Shown here: one piece after another, positions 16,277 to 24,667 of the stretch
Numbering within the stretch: the first letter of the stretch is position 1
How the letters are laid out: each line of letters opens with the position of its first letter
DNA from: Sphingobacterium sp. FBM7-1
Lineage (GTDB): Bacteria > Bacteroidota > Bacteroidia > Sphingobacteriales > Sphingobacteriaceae
Direction: 5' to 3'
DNA length: 64,000 bases
Assembly: GCF_020687765.1 (NCBI RefSeq)
Contig: NZ_JAJEWJ010000004.1
Coordinates: 1 to 64,000, forward strand
Program-made: the position numbers and the translations under genes
The notes under the pieces: model-generated
Database searches by the model: none
What the model was told of the DNA's origin: nothing
Seen by the model: only the letters and a program-made list of their open reading frames with translations

Positions 16277-16611
16277 TAAACTCACTGCTGGCACACAAAG
16301 CCCTCTTGTGTCTTGTGTGTCATATTAAAAATGTCTCTAATTAGCGGCTTCTCCGGATAATAATATTGCTAAACTTGCCTTCCTGTGGCAATGGTTACGT
16401 TTCAGAAGGCTTGCGTGAGGTTGATTTCTGTTTAGAACGGGTGGAATATTTGTCTATTTTGGCGATGGGGGAGATTTAAAAGGTACGACAAAGTAAAAAA
16501 ACGCACGAAGATTTGCGTTAACGGTCGACAAAAAGGTTTTGTTGGACGATTGCCGCGGAAAAATTTATGGAATTTGCTATCTTTCAGCATCCTTTTATTG
16601 GATAGCAGTGT

Positions 16612-17160
16612 ATGGACGAAAAGGAACAACTCGTATATTATAAGCAGACGGGCAATTTGCAGGTATTGGGGCAACTATATGCGCCTTATATGTCCTTGCT
16701 ATACGGGGTGTGTTTTAAATATTTCCAAGACCAGGCCGCGAGTCAAGACGCGGTTATGCAGATCTTTGAGCAACTAGTACAGAAGCTTCGTATACACGAG
16801 GTGGATAATTTCAAAAGTTGGTTGTATGTGTTTGCTCGAAATTATTGCTTGATGGAACTTCGAAAACAGAAAGGCAAACAGCATGTGGGTCTGGAAGATC
16901 ATCTGTCAGAAAGTGATCAGAAGCTTGCAAGCAACGAAGAAAGTAGGTGGACGGATGATGATTTTGAGAAGGTGCACGACTGTCTGAACACACTTTCGCC
17001 AGAACAGGCCGTCTGTATACGGTTATTCTATTTGGAGCAAAAATGCTATAAAGATATTGCAGAAGAGACCCAGTATGATTTGAATAAAGTAAAGAGTTAT
17101 ATCCAGAACGGGAAGAGAAACTTGAGAATTTGTATGGAGAGCAGGAAACATGGAAAATAA
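16612..17160 (+). CDS. ECF-type RNA polymerase sigma factor
   Basis: A 182-residue sigma-70 family protein of the ECF size class. The region 2 helix contains LYAPYMSLLYGVCFKYF and FKSWLYVFARNYCLMELRK, the Bacteroidota version of sigma region 2.2-2.4. Region 4 covers about residues 118-170, with LSPEQAVCIRLFYLE and YKDIAEETQYDLNKVKSYI as the helix-turn-helix. It overlaps by 11 bases with the next gene, which is a membrane protein in the usual anti-sigma position. No FecR-type gene is adjacent. Its target promoters are not evident here. Confidence 0.88.
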   Translation: MDEKEQLVYYKQTGNLQVLGQLYAPYMSLLYGVCFKYFQDQAASQDAVMQIFEQLVQKLRIHEVDNFKSWLYVFARNYCLMELRKQKGKQHVGLEDHLSESDQKLASNEESRWTDDDFEKVHDCLNTLSPEQAVCIRLFYLEQKCYKDIAEETQYDLNKVKSYIQNGKRNLRICMESRKHGK

Positions 17161-17791
17161 TTATCAACTGTCTAGGATACATAATTACATCCACGGCTTG
17201 ATGAGTCGGGAGGAGATGCATACTTTGGAACGGGAAGCGCTGGAAGACCCCTTCTTGCACGATGCCATTGATGGCTATAAGATGCAGCAAGGCGTCGACG
17301 TGAAATCCTTAAGTCTATTACAGCAGCGGCTCGAAAGGCGTATAGCGGAGCATGCGCAGCGCAAGAATAAATTTTACTTTAGTTGGCAGCGTCTAGCTGT
17401 TGGGATGGTCGCTGCAGTGATGTTTATCGCCGTTTGTACGCTCTTGTTACTTCGCCATTTTCCTACCCAAAAGCCAGCTAGCATGACGGAAGTCGAATTG
17501 ATGGATGATAGCCTTACGCAGACTGTCGTGCACCCCTTACCTGGCGGTGATGCATTGCCCCTGGGCGGCTGGGAGGCATTTTCTACGTTTGTTTCGCAAC
17601 ATTATTCCGGTAAAAATCCAGAAAAGCACCTAAAGGTACGCTTTGACGTAGGGCCGGAGGGACGTCCGTATAATATAGAACCACAGGTATCTGCGAATCA
17701 ACCCATCTATAAGGAAATAATACAAGTCTTAGAAAATGGTCCGAAATGGGAAGGAAAAGTAGGACGTATTGAGATTGTGTTTCCAGAATGA
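17150..17791 (+). CDS. Membrane anti-sigma-like protein with TonB-like C-terminus
   Basis: A 213-residue single-pass protein. The N-terminal ~85 residues (IHNYIHGLMSREEMHTLERE) look like the cytoplasmic helical domain of Bacteroidota anti-sigma factors. One transmembrane helix lies at ~77-100 (VGMVAAVMFIAVCTLLLL). The periplasmic part, from residue ~130, contains GGWEAFSTFV, KVRFDVGPEGRP, NGPKWEGKVG and ends IEIVFP. That pattern fits the TonB C-terminal fold. It is translated with the sigma gene through an 11-base overlap. The joining of a sigma-binding head to a TonB-like tail is unusual in my experience. The role is inferred. Confidence 0.75.
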   Translation: MENNYQLSRIHNYIHGLMSREEMHTLEREALEDPFLHDAIDGYKMQQGVDVKSLSLLQQRLERRIAEHAQRKNKFYFSWQRLAVGMVAAVMFIAVCTLLLLRHFPTQKPASMTEVELMDDSLTQTVVHPLPGGDALPLGGWEAFSTFVSQHYSGKNPEKHLKVRFDVGPEGRPYNIEPQVSANQPIYKEIIQVLENGPKWEGKVGRIEIVFPE

Positions 17792-17799
17792 TTTTTCAT

Positions 17800-18270
17800 T
17801 GTACTTTTTTTTCCGCAAAAAAAGTACACAAAAAAACTCGTCGCTTCGAATGTTTTACATTTTGGATAGTGCTGGGGAGGGTTAGTGCAGTTGTAAAACA
17901 TCCGCATGCGACCCTCAAGGTTAAGGAGGGGTGGTACAAATGTATGCGTGTTAATTCTTTTTTACCTCAAAAAAGAAACAAAAAAATCGTCGCTTCGAAT
18001 GTTTTACATTTTGGATAGTGCTGGGGGAGGGTTAGTGCAGTTGTAAAACATTCGGATGCGACCCTAAAGGTTAAGGAGGGATGGTGCAAATGTATGCGTG
18101 TTAATTCTTCTTTACCTCAAAAAAGAAACAAAAAAATCGTCGCTTCGAATGTTTTACATTTTGGATAGTGCTGGGGGAGGGTTAGTGCAGTTGTAAAACA
18201 TTCGGATGCGACCCTAAAGGTTAAGGAGGGATGGTGCAAATGTATAGCGTGTTAATAAAGGATAGTGTAA
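17800..18270. repeat. Tandem ~150-bp repeat (three units) with variable-arm hairpin V1
   Basis: Three units with a period of 149-150 bases follow a T/A hairpin (GTACTTTTTTTT / AAAAAAAGTAC, 17800-17828). Each unit has a palindrome: GTCGC-TT-CGAATGTTTTACA, a ~33-base loop containing GGATAGTGCT, then TGTAAAACATTCG-GAT-GCGAC. Outer GTCGC starts are at 17840, 17989 and 18139. Units 2 and 3 are nearly identical; unit 1 has a few changes. Before units 2 and 3 are further T-run/A-run hairpins (TTCTTTTTT / AAAAAAGAA). The same flanks with different stem arms occur, inverted, at 28331-28407 and 28589-28664. Confidence 0.93.
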
Positions 18271-18320
18271 TTCTATGACGCGTAATCTAAAAGCGATTAA
18301 TAATCGATAGCGGTTAAGCG

Positions 18321-18458
18321 GGTTTAATCGGCCTTATATGGTTTTGCGGCCATTTTTCAGCAGGTTATTCCGTTAAAACAGCATAATGTCTGAACGAAGT
18401 GAGTTTTATACTTTAGGAATAGACAAGGGAAAATAGCAAAACAATATCCAGCCTTGAG
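18321..18458. repeat. Intergenic repeat modules M3-M2-M1 (inverted relative to 28004-28292)
   Basis: Reading the minus strand, the block runs from M1 (GGCT...TTTTGCTATTTT...GTCTATTCCTAAA) through M2 (the CAGACATTATGCTGTTT word) to M3 (CCTGCTGAAAAATGGCCG and CAAAACCATATAAGGCCG). The same modules in the same order lie on the plus strand at 28004-28292. About 38 consecutive bases of M3 are identical between the two loci. No coding frame is credible here. Confidence 0.85.
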
Positions 18459-18459
18459 T

Positions 18460-18544
18460 TATGGATTTGTGTTTATTTTGGCATCCATGAGCTCACTTCA
18501 TTCGGTTTTTTGCTTCGTTTTTTGTGTCAAGACAAAAAATGAAG
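18460..18544 (+). repeat. Variable-arm hairpins V3 and V2 with GAGCTC head
   Basis: ATGGAT and ATCCAT pair around a 16-base T-rich loop, directly followed by GAGCTCACTTCATTCGGTTT and then by CTTCGTTTTTT / AAAAAATGAAG. The counterpart at 28670-28743 has the same layout and the same loop length, but the first arms are AGGGACA / TGTCCCT and the second are GTTCTTTTC / GAAAAGAAC. Confidence 0.75.
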
Positions 18545-18591
18545 AAGAAGTATTTTATCAAGAAAAAAGGGAAAGAAAGAACAACTTATAA

Positions 18592-18618
18592 CAAAAAAAC
18601 AGCCCCGTATGGGGCTGT
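18592..18618 (-). terminator. Terminator of the DUF3127 gene
   Basis: On the minus strand ACAGCCCC-atac-GGGGCTGT is a perfect 8-bp stem followed by seven T, 26 bases after the stop codon. Confidence 0.88.
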
Positions 18619-18643
18619 CTCCTTATTTTATACTTTTTAAAAC

Positions 18644-19018
18644 TTAAAAAGGTAAATCGTCGTCATCGGCTCCCGAAGAGGAGATATCTACAGGAGGCAT
18701 ATCCATATGTCCAGGGCTAGAAGCGGCTTGTGCTGTATTTGCCAGTTTGGTCACTCTCCAGGCCACTAAGGAATTGAAGTAAGTGGTCACCCCTTCTTTA
18801 TTTGTCCATGGACGGCCACGTAGGTTAAACGAAACTTCAATATCATCGCCTACCGCTAAGTTATCAAATATACTAACGCGATCCTGTGTCGCTTCAAAAC
18901 GAATGTACTCTACAAATTGTGGGTTTTCTGCGTAAGCAACGATCAAGTCTCTTTTCTTAAAAGATTCCGTAACCTGTTGCGTAGCGCCTATCTCATGAAC
19001 TTTTCCTCTTATTTCCAT
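18644..19018 (-). CDS. DUF3127 OB-fold protein with SSB-like tail
   Basis: A 124-residue protein of the Bacteroidota family DUF3127. Residues 1-90 are compatible with a single OB-fold (MEIRGKVHEIGATQQV, GDDIEVSFNLRGRPW, YFNSLVAWRV). After a flexible linker the protein ends DDDDLPF, the same acidic-Pro-Phe peptide with which single-strand DNA-binding proteins recruit partner proteins. The ssb gene at 25818 ends DTDGLPF. A role in single-strand DNA or RNA binding is inferred from fold and tail. It is divergent from the RlmL-like gene, and both promoters lie in the 67-base gap. Confidence 0.82.
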   Translation of the reverse strand: MEIRGKVHEIGATQQVTESFKKRDLIVAYAENPQFVEYIRFEATQDRVSIFDNLAVGDDIEVSFNLRGRPWTNKEGVTTYFNSLVAWRVTKLANTAQAASSPGHMDMPPVDISSSGADDDDLPF

Positions 19019-19070
19019 ATCAAAACGTATTAAACTGTAAAATTACGCATTTTTTGCTAAGCAGAATAAG

Positions 19071-19078
19071 TAACTTTG
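19071..19078 (+). promoter_or_regulatory. -7 box of the RlmL-like methyltransferase gene
   Basis: TAACTTTG matches TAnnTTTG and ends 7 bases before the first ATG (19086), which implies a transcript with almost no 5' leader. Confidence 0.5.
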
Positions 19079-19085
19079 CAAAAAG

Positions 19086-20420
19086 ATGATGGAAGTTTTC
19101 AACACCCCCAATAAAGTAATTATCACCTGCAACAAACGCTTGTCACCTTATTTGGTGCAAGAAGTAGAAGCACTGGGCTTTAAGATTGTCCGGGCCTTTA
19201 ATACAGGTGTAGAGCTTAACGCCTCTATAAATCAATGTGTCCGATTGAATTTGAACTTGCGTATAGCGAGCCAAGTACTATACGAGATAAAGTCATTTCG
19301 TGCGGCGAATGCCGATGAGCTTTATAAGGCATTGGTAACGGTTGCCTGGGAAGAACTTCTGCCGGTTGATGGCTATTTTTCTGTTACATCAAACGTGCAT
19401 AACGAAACCATTACCACGCCGCTATTTGCTAATGTTAAGGTTAAGGATGCTATTGTAGATCGTATCAAGGATAAAAAAGGAGTAAGGCCCAATACGGGAC
19501 CCGAGTTGAGCCACGCCGTTATCCACCTGCATTGGATAGACGATAGAGCCGAGATTTTTATCGATACTTCCGGTGAAACACTTGCTAAGCACGGCTATCG
19601 GAAACATCCGGGCAAAGCTCCTATGCTAGAAGCCTTGGCCACCGCGACGATCATGGCTACGCAATGGGATGGGCGCTCACCATTCATCAACCCCATGTGC
19701 GGTTCGGGAACACTGGCTATTGAGGCCGCATTACTGGCACAAAAACGTGCGCCGGGCTTACAAAGGATGAATTATGCTTTTATGCACCTCATTGGCTATG
19801 AGGAGGAGGTGTTTTTTGAAGAACGTCGCCGGTTGAAGGAGTTGACGGATAAGAAGAATACGCCAGCTATTGTGGCGTCGGATATATCCGACGTGGCCAT
19901 AGAGATTGCAAAATCGAATGCAAAAACGGCAGGCGTAGAGCATTTGATTACGTTCGAAATCGGCGATTTTGCCACGACGACGATTCCGGAAGGAAACGGT
20001 GTTATCATGTTTAATCCCGAATATGGGGAGCGTCTTGGAGTACATACCAAACTCGAGGCTACCTATAAGCGCATAGGGGACTTTATGAAACAGGAATGCA
20101 AGGGATACCGGGGTTATATTTTTACTGGAAATCTTGATCTGGCAAAAAAGATAGGTCTGCAGGCATCCCGTAGGTTTGAATTTTTTACTGGAAAGCTGGA
20201 CTGCCGCTTATTGCAATACGAACTATATGAAGGTTCTAGAGAGCGGCCGGCTGCTGCGACGACGACTACTTCGCGGAGCTTAGCCAGTGTTCGGCAGAAC
20301 CCTTCCGAAGAGAGAGCAGCCGAAAGAACGTCCGAACGTGATACAGAGAGCGGGATCGATAGACCTACCGGAAATAAAATACATAAACTTATCCGGAGAC
20401 GGGATCGGGGGAATGAATAA
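19086..20420 (+). CDS. THUMP-domain 23S rRNA methyltransferase (RlmL-like)
   Basis: A 444-residue SAM-dependent methyltransferase of the RlmL (23S rRNA m2G) type, present here without the fused RlmK half. The N-terminal THUMP region spans ~50-165. The Rossmann methyltransferase begins near residue 170, with KAPMLEALATA and the SAM motif INPMCGSGTLAIEAA at ~202-216. The catalytic motif reads MFNPEYGERLG where most members have NPPYGxR, so the second Pro is Glu. The last ~60 residues are low-complexity and Arg/Glu-rich. The start could also be the second ATG at 19089. The gene overlaps the HD gene by 8 bases. Confidence 0.88.
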   Translation: MMEVFNTPNKVIITCNKRLSPYLVQEVEALGFKIVRAFNTGVELNASINQCVRLNLNLRIASQVLYEIKSFRAANADELYKALVTVAWEELLPVDGYFSVTSNVHNETITTPLFANVKVKDAIVDRIKDKKGVRPNTGPELSHAVIHLHWIDDRAEIFIDTSGETLAKHGYRKHPGKAPMLEALATATIMATQWDGRSPFINPMCGSGTLAIEAALLAQKRAPGLQRMNYAFMHLIGYEEEVFFEERRRLKELTDKKNTPAIVASDISDVAIEIAKSNAKTAGVEHLITFEIGDFATTTIPEGNGVIMFNPEYGERLGVHTKLEATYKRIGDFMKQECKGYRGYIFTGNLDLAKKIGLQASRRFEFFTGKLDCRLLQYELYEGSRERPAAATTTTSRSLASVRQNPSEERAAERTSERDTESGIDRPTGNKIHKLIRRRDRGNE

Positions 20421-21066
20421 ACCGGATATCATAGCGCGCACAGCTGAATTCGTACAGGAAAAGTTAAAAAATGCGGAAGCCGGGCACGACTGGTGGCATA
20501 TCCAGCGTGTGTGGAATAACACGAAGCTGATTCTAGAAACGGAAGATGCCGATGCACTGGTTTGTGAACTTACCGCCTTGCTGCATGATATTGCCGATAG
20601 CAAGTTCTATGATGGCGATGAGCAAATCGGTCCGCGTATAGCCGGGGAATTTTTGCAAGGCACAGGGTTGGACAAAGATCGGATAGAACATGTGCAGCGG
20701 ATCATATTCAATATGTCTTATAAAGCATCTTTGGGGCAAGTTGATTTCCATTCTAAAGAATTAGAGATTGTACAAGATGCGGATCGTTTGGATGCTATCG
20801 GAGCGATTGGTATCGCGCGTGCCTTTCACTACGGTGGTTTCAAAAATCGAGAAATATATAACCCGGCTATTCCGCCGCAACAACAGTTGAGTAAAGAAGC
20901 CTATAAAAATACGACCGCACCCACCATCAATCACTTTTATGAAAAACTATTGCTTTTGCGTGCTCAGATGAACACGGATACTGCGAAGAAGATAGCCGAG
21001 ACACGTCATCATTTTATGGAATCATTTTTGCAGCAATTTTATAACGAATGGGACGGAAAAAGCTGA
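20413..21066 (+). CDS. HD-domain phosphohydrolase
   Basis: A 217-residue protein of the HD superfamily (YedJ-like). Metal-binding residues are visible in HDWWHIQRVWN near residue 24, ALLHDIADSKF near residue 54, and DADRLDAIGAIGIARAF near residue 120. The plus-strand frame is open upstream to 20287, but the ATG at 20413 gives the natural MNKPDIIARTAEFVQ start and an 8-base overlap with the preceding methyltransferase. The substrate (nucleotide or phosphate ester) is unknown. Confidence 0.85.
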   Translation: MNKPDIIARTAEFVQEKLKNAEAGHDWWHIQRVWNNTKLILETEDADALVCELTALLHDIADSKFYDGDEQIGPRIAGEFLQGTGLDKDRIEHVQRIIFNMSYKASLGQVDFHSKELEIVQDADRLDAIGAIGIARAFHYGGFKNREIYNPAIPPQQQLSKEAYKNTTAPTINHFYEKLLLLRAQMNTDTAKKIAETRHHFMESFLQQFYNEWDGKS

Positions 21067-21119
21067 TTTAACATGAGGTTAATATACGTTGGGTATATTC
21101 GTGGAAGTTAAATATAGAT

Positions 21120-21881
21120 ATGAAACCAACATTAGTAATCCTTACCTTATTAACGGTTATGCACGTGGGCGCTATGGCCCAATCAGAAATGATCGCGCAT
21201 CGCGGATCCTGGAAAAACACCAAAGTACCTCAAAATTCACTCGCGTCCTTACATAAAGCCATAGAACAAAAAGCTTGGGGTACAGAGTTTGATGTACATT
21301 TAACAAAAGATGATGTATTAGTCGTGACCCATGATCAGGACTTTTACGGAATAGACATAGCGACCTCAACTTACCAAGAATTGCTTGTTAAGAAACATCC
21401 CAATGGCGAAAGTATCCCTACCGCAGAGGAATATCTAAGGGAAGGACTGAAGCAGAAAAAGACCAAGTTGATCTATGAACTTAAAACGAATAAGCTTGGC
21501 ACAGAAAGGACATTGAAGGCGGCGGAACTGACGGTGGCTTTGGTAAAGAGGCTGAAAGCCGAAAAGCAAGTGGAATATATCGCATTTAGTTATGACGCTT
21601 GTTTGAAATTGAAAGAGCTGGATAAGAAAGCAAAAGTTCATTATCTCAATGGTGATAAATCTCCACAGGAAATAAAAGCAGCGGGTTTAAGCGGGCTGGA
21701 TTACCATCTGTCGGTTTATAAGAAACATCCAGCGTGGATCGGAGATGCAAAGAAATTACGACTTAAAACCAATGTATGGACGGTGAATCGGGAGGATGAT
21801 ATGCATTATTTTATTGACCAAAAGATTGATTACATCACGACGGATGAACCGGAGTTGCTCAACCGTATTCTAAATAAATAA
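21120..21881 (+). CDS. Glycerophosphodiester phosphodiesterase
   Basis: A 253-residue secreted enzyme that hydrolyses glycerophosphodiesters to glycerol-3-phosphate and an alcohol. A signal peptide ends near AMAQS. The catalytic region has IAHRGSWKN (His/Arg), GTEFDVHLTKDDVLVVTHD (Glu, Asp, His) and LIYELK, as in the GDPD TIM barrel. The C-terminus keeps VWTVN and DYITTDEPELL. It is the first of three secreted hydrolases in a row, with 6 bases to the next gene. Confidence 0.92.
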   Translation: MKPTLVILTLLTVMHVGAMAQSEMIAHRGSWKNTKVPQNSLASLHKAIEQKAWGTEFDVHLTKDDVLVVTHDQDFYGIDIATSTYQELLVKKHPNGESIPTAEEYLREGLKQKKTKLIYELKTNKLGTERTLKAAELTVALVKRLKAEKQVEYIAFSYDACLKLKELDKKAKVHYLNGDKSPQEIKAAGLSGLDYHLSVYKKHPAWIGDAKKLRLKTNVWTVNREDDMHYFIDQKIDYITTDEPELLNRILNK

Positions 21882-21887
21882 TAGTCA

Positions 21888-22727
21888 ATGTATCATTTAA
21901 GAACAGCTGTCTTAGCTTGTATTTTCTTTTTCGTTACGGCCGCGTTTGCGCAGGATAACCAAGATTCCATAGCGGTTGTTACCAAAAGCTGGAAAAAAAC
22001 CAAAGTAAAAAAAGGGATCGTCTGGAAACAAGGGCACTTTGATAATCTTTTTGATAGCGAACAAGAGATCAATTATGTAGAGATCGACCTTAAAAAGAAC
22101 TTGAAAAAGCTTTACATGGCGGCGGAACCTTCGACGTTAAAACCTACTTCGCAATTGGCGCTGGAACACCAGGCGTTGGTAGCTGTTAACGGTGGTTTCT
22201 TTGATATGAAACACGGCGGTGCAACTGATTTTATACAGGTAGATCATAAAGTTATTAATCGTACGCGACAAAAAACGGATCGTGGTAATGCGCTGTTCTT
22301 ACTGTCGGGAGAAGAAATAAAGGTCAAAGCGGCGACAGATACCTTGTATGAAGCCGAAAATTATCCGAACGTCATTCTTTCTGGTCCGTTGCTTGTTGTG
22401 GATGGGAAACCCTATCCGTTAACCAAAAATGCGTTCAACGACAATAGACATCCGCGTACAGCTATTGCATTGACTGGAGATCATAAATTACTGCTATTTG
22501 TTGTCGATGGACGGAGTAAATCGGCGCATGGTATGAACCTTCACGAGCTGTCGAATATATTACGGTGGTTGGGAGCGAAAGAGGCAATGAACCTGGATGG
22601 TGGTGGAAGTTCGACTTTGTATATAAAAGGAGCGACCGAGAATGGCGTGGTAAACTATCCATCCGATAATAAACTGTTCGATCATGAAGGTGAACGTGCT
22701 GTCGCCAACATTATTTATGTCAGATAA
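21888..22727 (+). CDS. Phosphodiester glycosidase (NAGPA-domain) protein
   Basis: A 279-residue secreted protein with a signal peptide ending near AFAQD. The NAGPA domain, related to the human enzyme that uncovers mannose-6-phosphate, is recognised by VAVNGGFFDM near residue 99, NRHPRTAIAL near residue 187, LLLFVVDGR near 204 and AMNLDGGGSSTLYI near 232. It lies between a glycerophosphodiesterase and an endonuclease/phosphatase-family enzyme. Together these may work on phosphodiester compounds in the periplasm. The exact substrate is unknown. Confidence 0.88.
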   Translation: MYHLRTAVLACIFFFVTAAFAQDNQDSIAVVTKSWKKTKVKKGIVWKQGHFDNLFDSEQEINYVEIDLKKNLKKLYMAAEPSTLKPTSQLALEHQALVAVNGGFFDMKHGGATDFIQVDHKVINRTRQKTDRGNALFLLSGEEIKVKAATDTLYEAENYPNVILSGPLLVVDGKPYPLTKNAFNDNRHPRTAIALTGDHKLLLFVVDGRSKSAHGMNLHELSNILRWLGAKEAMNLDGGGSSTLYIKGATENGVVNYPSDNKLFDHEGERAVANIIYVR

Positions 22728-22743
22728 TATTAATTTATATAGT

Positions 22744-23580
22744 ATGAAACGACTTTGTTTAGCCATATTACTGCTTGTAGGATTTTCCTATATCTTGTCA
22801 GCGCAGGAGCTAACCGTAGCTTCTTTCAATATACGTCTCAAAACTACCGCAGATGTAGGGAATTTATGGGAAGACCGAAAGCAGGCCGTCACTGATCTAA
22901 TCCAGTTTCATGAATTTGATATTTTTGGCATCCAAGAAGGTTTTTATGAACAGGTGCAGGATATGAAACAGCAACTGCTCGGGTTTGATTATGTAGGCGT
23001 CGGACGCGATGATGGTGCTCAAAAAGGGGAGTACTCGGCGATATTTTACAACCAACACCGATTTAAATTAATAAAGGACGGTACGTTTTGGCTTTCCCCT
23101 ACCGATACCCAGCGCCCTAACAGAGGTTGGGATGCTGCATTGCCCCGAGTTTGTACATGGGCTGTATTTGAAGATAATAAAAATGGGAAGCAGTTTATCT
23201 TTATGAATACACATTTCGATCATATCGGTGTCGTGGCACGTCGCGAAAGTGCAAAGCTCATTTTGGAAAGAGCGGAGGACTTAGCCACAGGGCTACCGAT
23301 TATTTTGACCGGAGATTTTAATATCGATGAAACGAATGAAGCTTATTTTACATTAGCAAAAAGCGGTATCGTACAGGATGCTTATGATCTCGCAAAAATA
23401 GTATACGAGCCTAATTCATCGTTTAACGCCTGGGGAAAGGGGCTTAAACCCAAACAGCGTATTGATCATATCTTTCTTACGAAACCATTTAGCGTCCGTA
23501 AATACGGGATCTTAACCGATACGTATATGGGAAAATTTCCTTCGGATCATTTTCCCGTTGTCAGTGTATTGCAATGGTAA
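22744..23580 (+). CDS. Endonuclease/exonuclease/phosphatase family protein, secreted
   Basis: A 278-residue protein with the DNase I-like fold and a signal peptide (ILSAQ). The metal-binding and catalytic motifs are ASFNIRLKT, GIQEGF (Glu), MNTHFDHIG, LTGDFNID and the C-terminal SDHFPVVSVL. The ATG at 22744 gives a good signal peptide; an in-frame ATG at 22684 lies inside the preceding gene and is rejected. Substrates in this family range from DNA to phospholipids and sphingomyelin, so the specificity is open. Confidence 0.88.
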   Translation: MKRLCLAILLLVGFSYILSAQELTVASFNIRLKTTADVGNLWEDRKQAVTDLIQFHEFDIFGIQEGFYEQVQDMKQQLLGFDYVGVGRDDGAQKGEYSAIFYNQHRFKLIKDGTFWLSPTDTQRPNRGWDAALPRVCTWAVFEDNKNGKQFIFMNTHFDHIGVVARRESAKLILERAEDLATGLPIILTGDFNIDETNEAYFTLAKSGIVQDAYDLAKIVYEPNSSFNAWGKGLKPKQRIDHIFLTKPFSVRKYGILTDTYMGKFPSDHFPVVSVLQW

Positions 23581-23604
23581 AGTATACCGGCTAAAATAAA
23601 AATC

Positions 23605-24462
23605 CTACAATGAAAAATAGGTAGAAGGATTGAGTTTCCGGTTGTTCAAGAGCACTTCGTAATGTAAATGAGGCCCTGTGCTTCGTCCGGTGCTACCCAG
23701 TAAACCTACAATATCGCCGGCTTCTACATATTGTCCCTTTTTAACCCGTGTGCGGGTCAGGTGTGCGTACCGCGTTTCATATCCATTTCTGTGTTTGACC
23801 ATGACCACATACCCATATGCACCTTTCCAGCCTGCAAAAGTAACTCTGCCTTTGGCGGTGGTTTTTATAGGGTCACCGGTTCTGCCTTTCAAGTCTACAC
23901 CATGATGCATTTCCCGACCGCGGTTTGTAAAAGGATTGCGACGGTAGCCATAGGATGAGGTAATCCGTCCGGGGTGCGGACGACCTAATGGTAAACCATC
24001 GAGTTTAGCTTCCAAGTCCGCGAGTTGTTTTTTATAAAAAGTGGAAAGCTCTACCAGATCATCTTCTCCCTTTTCAATGGGGCCTCCCATATTGGGATTC
24101 ATTTTTATTTCCTTCAGGCCTCTTTTTTTCATTTTCTGGTTGATGCGATCAATGGCGCTATCAATAGAATGAAAGGATTTCTTGATCTCTTCTGTGGTGA
24201 GCTGATTGTTGAACTCATCGAGTTCTAATAAGCGGTTTTCAGCCTTGAGCTTATTTAATTTTTGATCGTAAACCTTTATGTATTTTTCAGATGTGCGTTG
24301 TTTAACAACATAAGCCACAGATGATACCGTTATTGCGGTGAGCGCAATAAAGCAACCTAGGACTTTTTTCCAATGTGCGACGACAAACGTAGGTACTTGC
24401 ATTCTCTTGGTGGACGTACCGTCTGGTTCGACGAATAGCACGGCGGTTTTTTTCTTTAGCAT
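23605..24462 (-). CDS. M23-family murein endopeptidase, membrane-anchored
   Basis: A 285-residue protein with one N-terminal membrane helix (VLGCFIALTAITVSSVAYVV, ~residues 29-48), a coiled-coil section at ~60-140, and a LytM/M23 domain from ~165. The zinc site is visible as HHGVDLKG and HLHYEV, with YAHL between them. It probably cleaves peptidoglycan cross-links or activates such an enzyme. The ATG at 24462 is preferred to a TTG three codons upstream. The gene diverges from mutY. Confidence 0.9.
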   Translation of the reverse strand: MLKKKTAVLFVEPDGTSTKRMQVPTFVVAHWKKVLGCFIALTAITVSSVAYVVKQRTSEKYIKVYDQKLNKLKAENRLLELDEFNNQLTTEEIKKSFHSIDSAIDRINQKMKKRGLKEIKMNPNMGGPIEKGEDDLVELSTFYKKQLADLEAKLDGLPLGRPHPGRITSSYGYRRNPFTNRGREMHHGVDLKGRTGDPIKTTAKGRVTFAGWKGAYGYVVMVKHRNGYETRYAHLTRTRVKKGQYVEAGDIVGLLGSTGRSTGPHLHYEVLLNNRKLNPSTYFSL

Positions 24463-24667
24463 GAGCGTCAATAATAAAAACTTTTATGATACGAAGGACA
24501 AAGGTAATGTATCGAGCTAGTTGTGGTCAAACTTTAACATTTTTTAAGAAACTTTTAACGCTAAACGGTGTTCTAGTGGCGTTGCTCAAAATTAATGTAA
24601 CAAACGATGGGAATAGCTGCTTTTAAATAGGTCACCTAACTTATCGAAAAAATAACCAACTTTGTGC

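Noticed and set aside
17800..17828. Standard intrinsic terminator at the T/A hairpin after the anti-sigma-like gene
   Set aside because: The T-run is inside the stem instead of after it, and the same hairpin type recurs with other repeat modules.
17788..18018. 76-residue ORF and others in the repeat regions
   Set aside because: They run through palindromic intergenic repeats, and their translation follows the repeat rather than a protein family.
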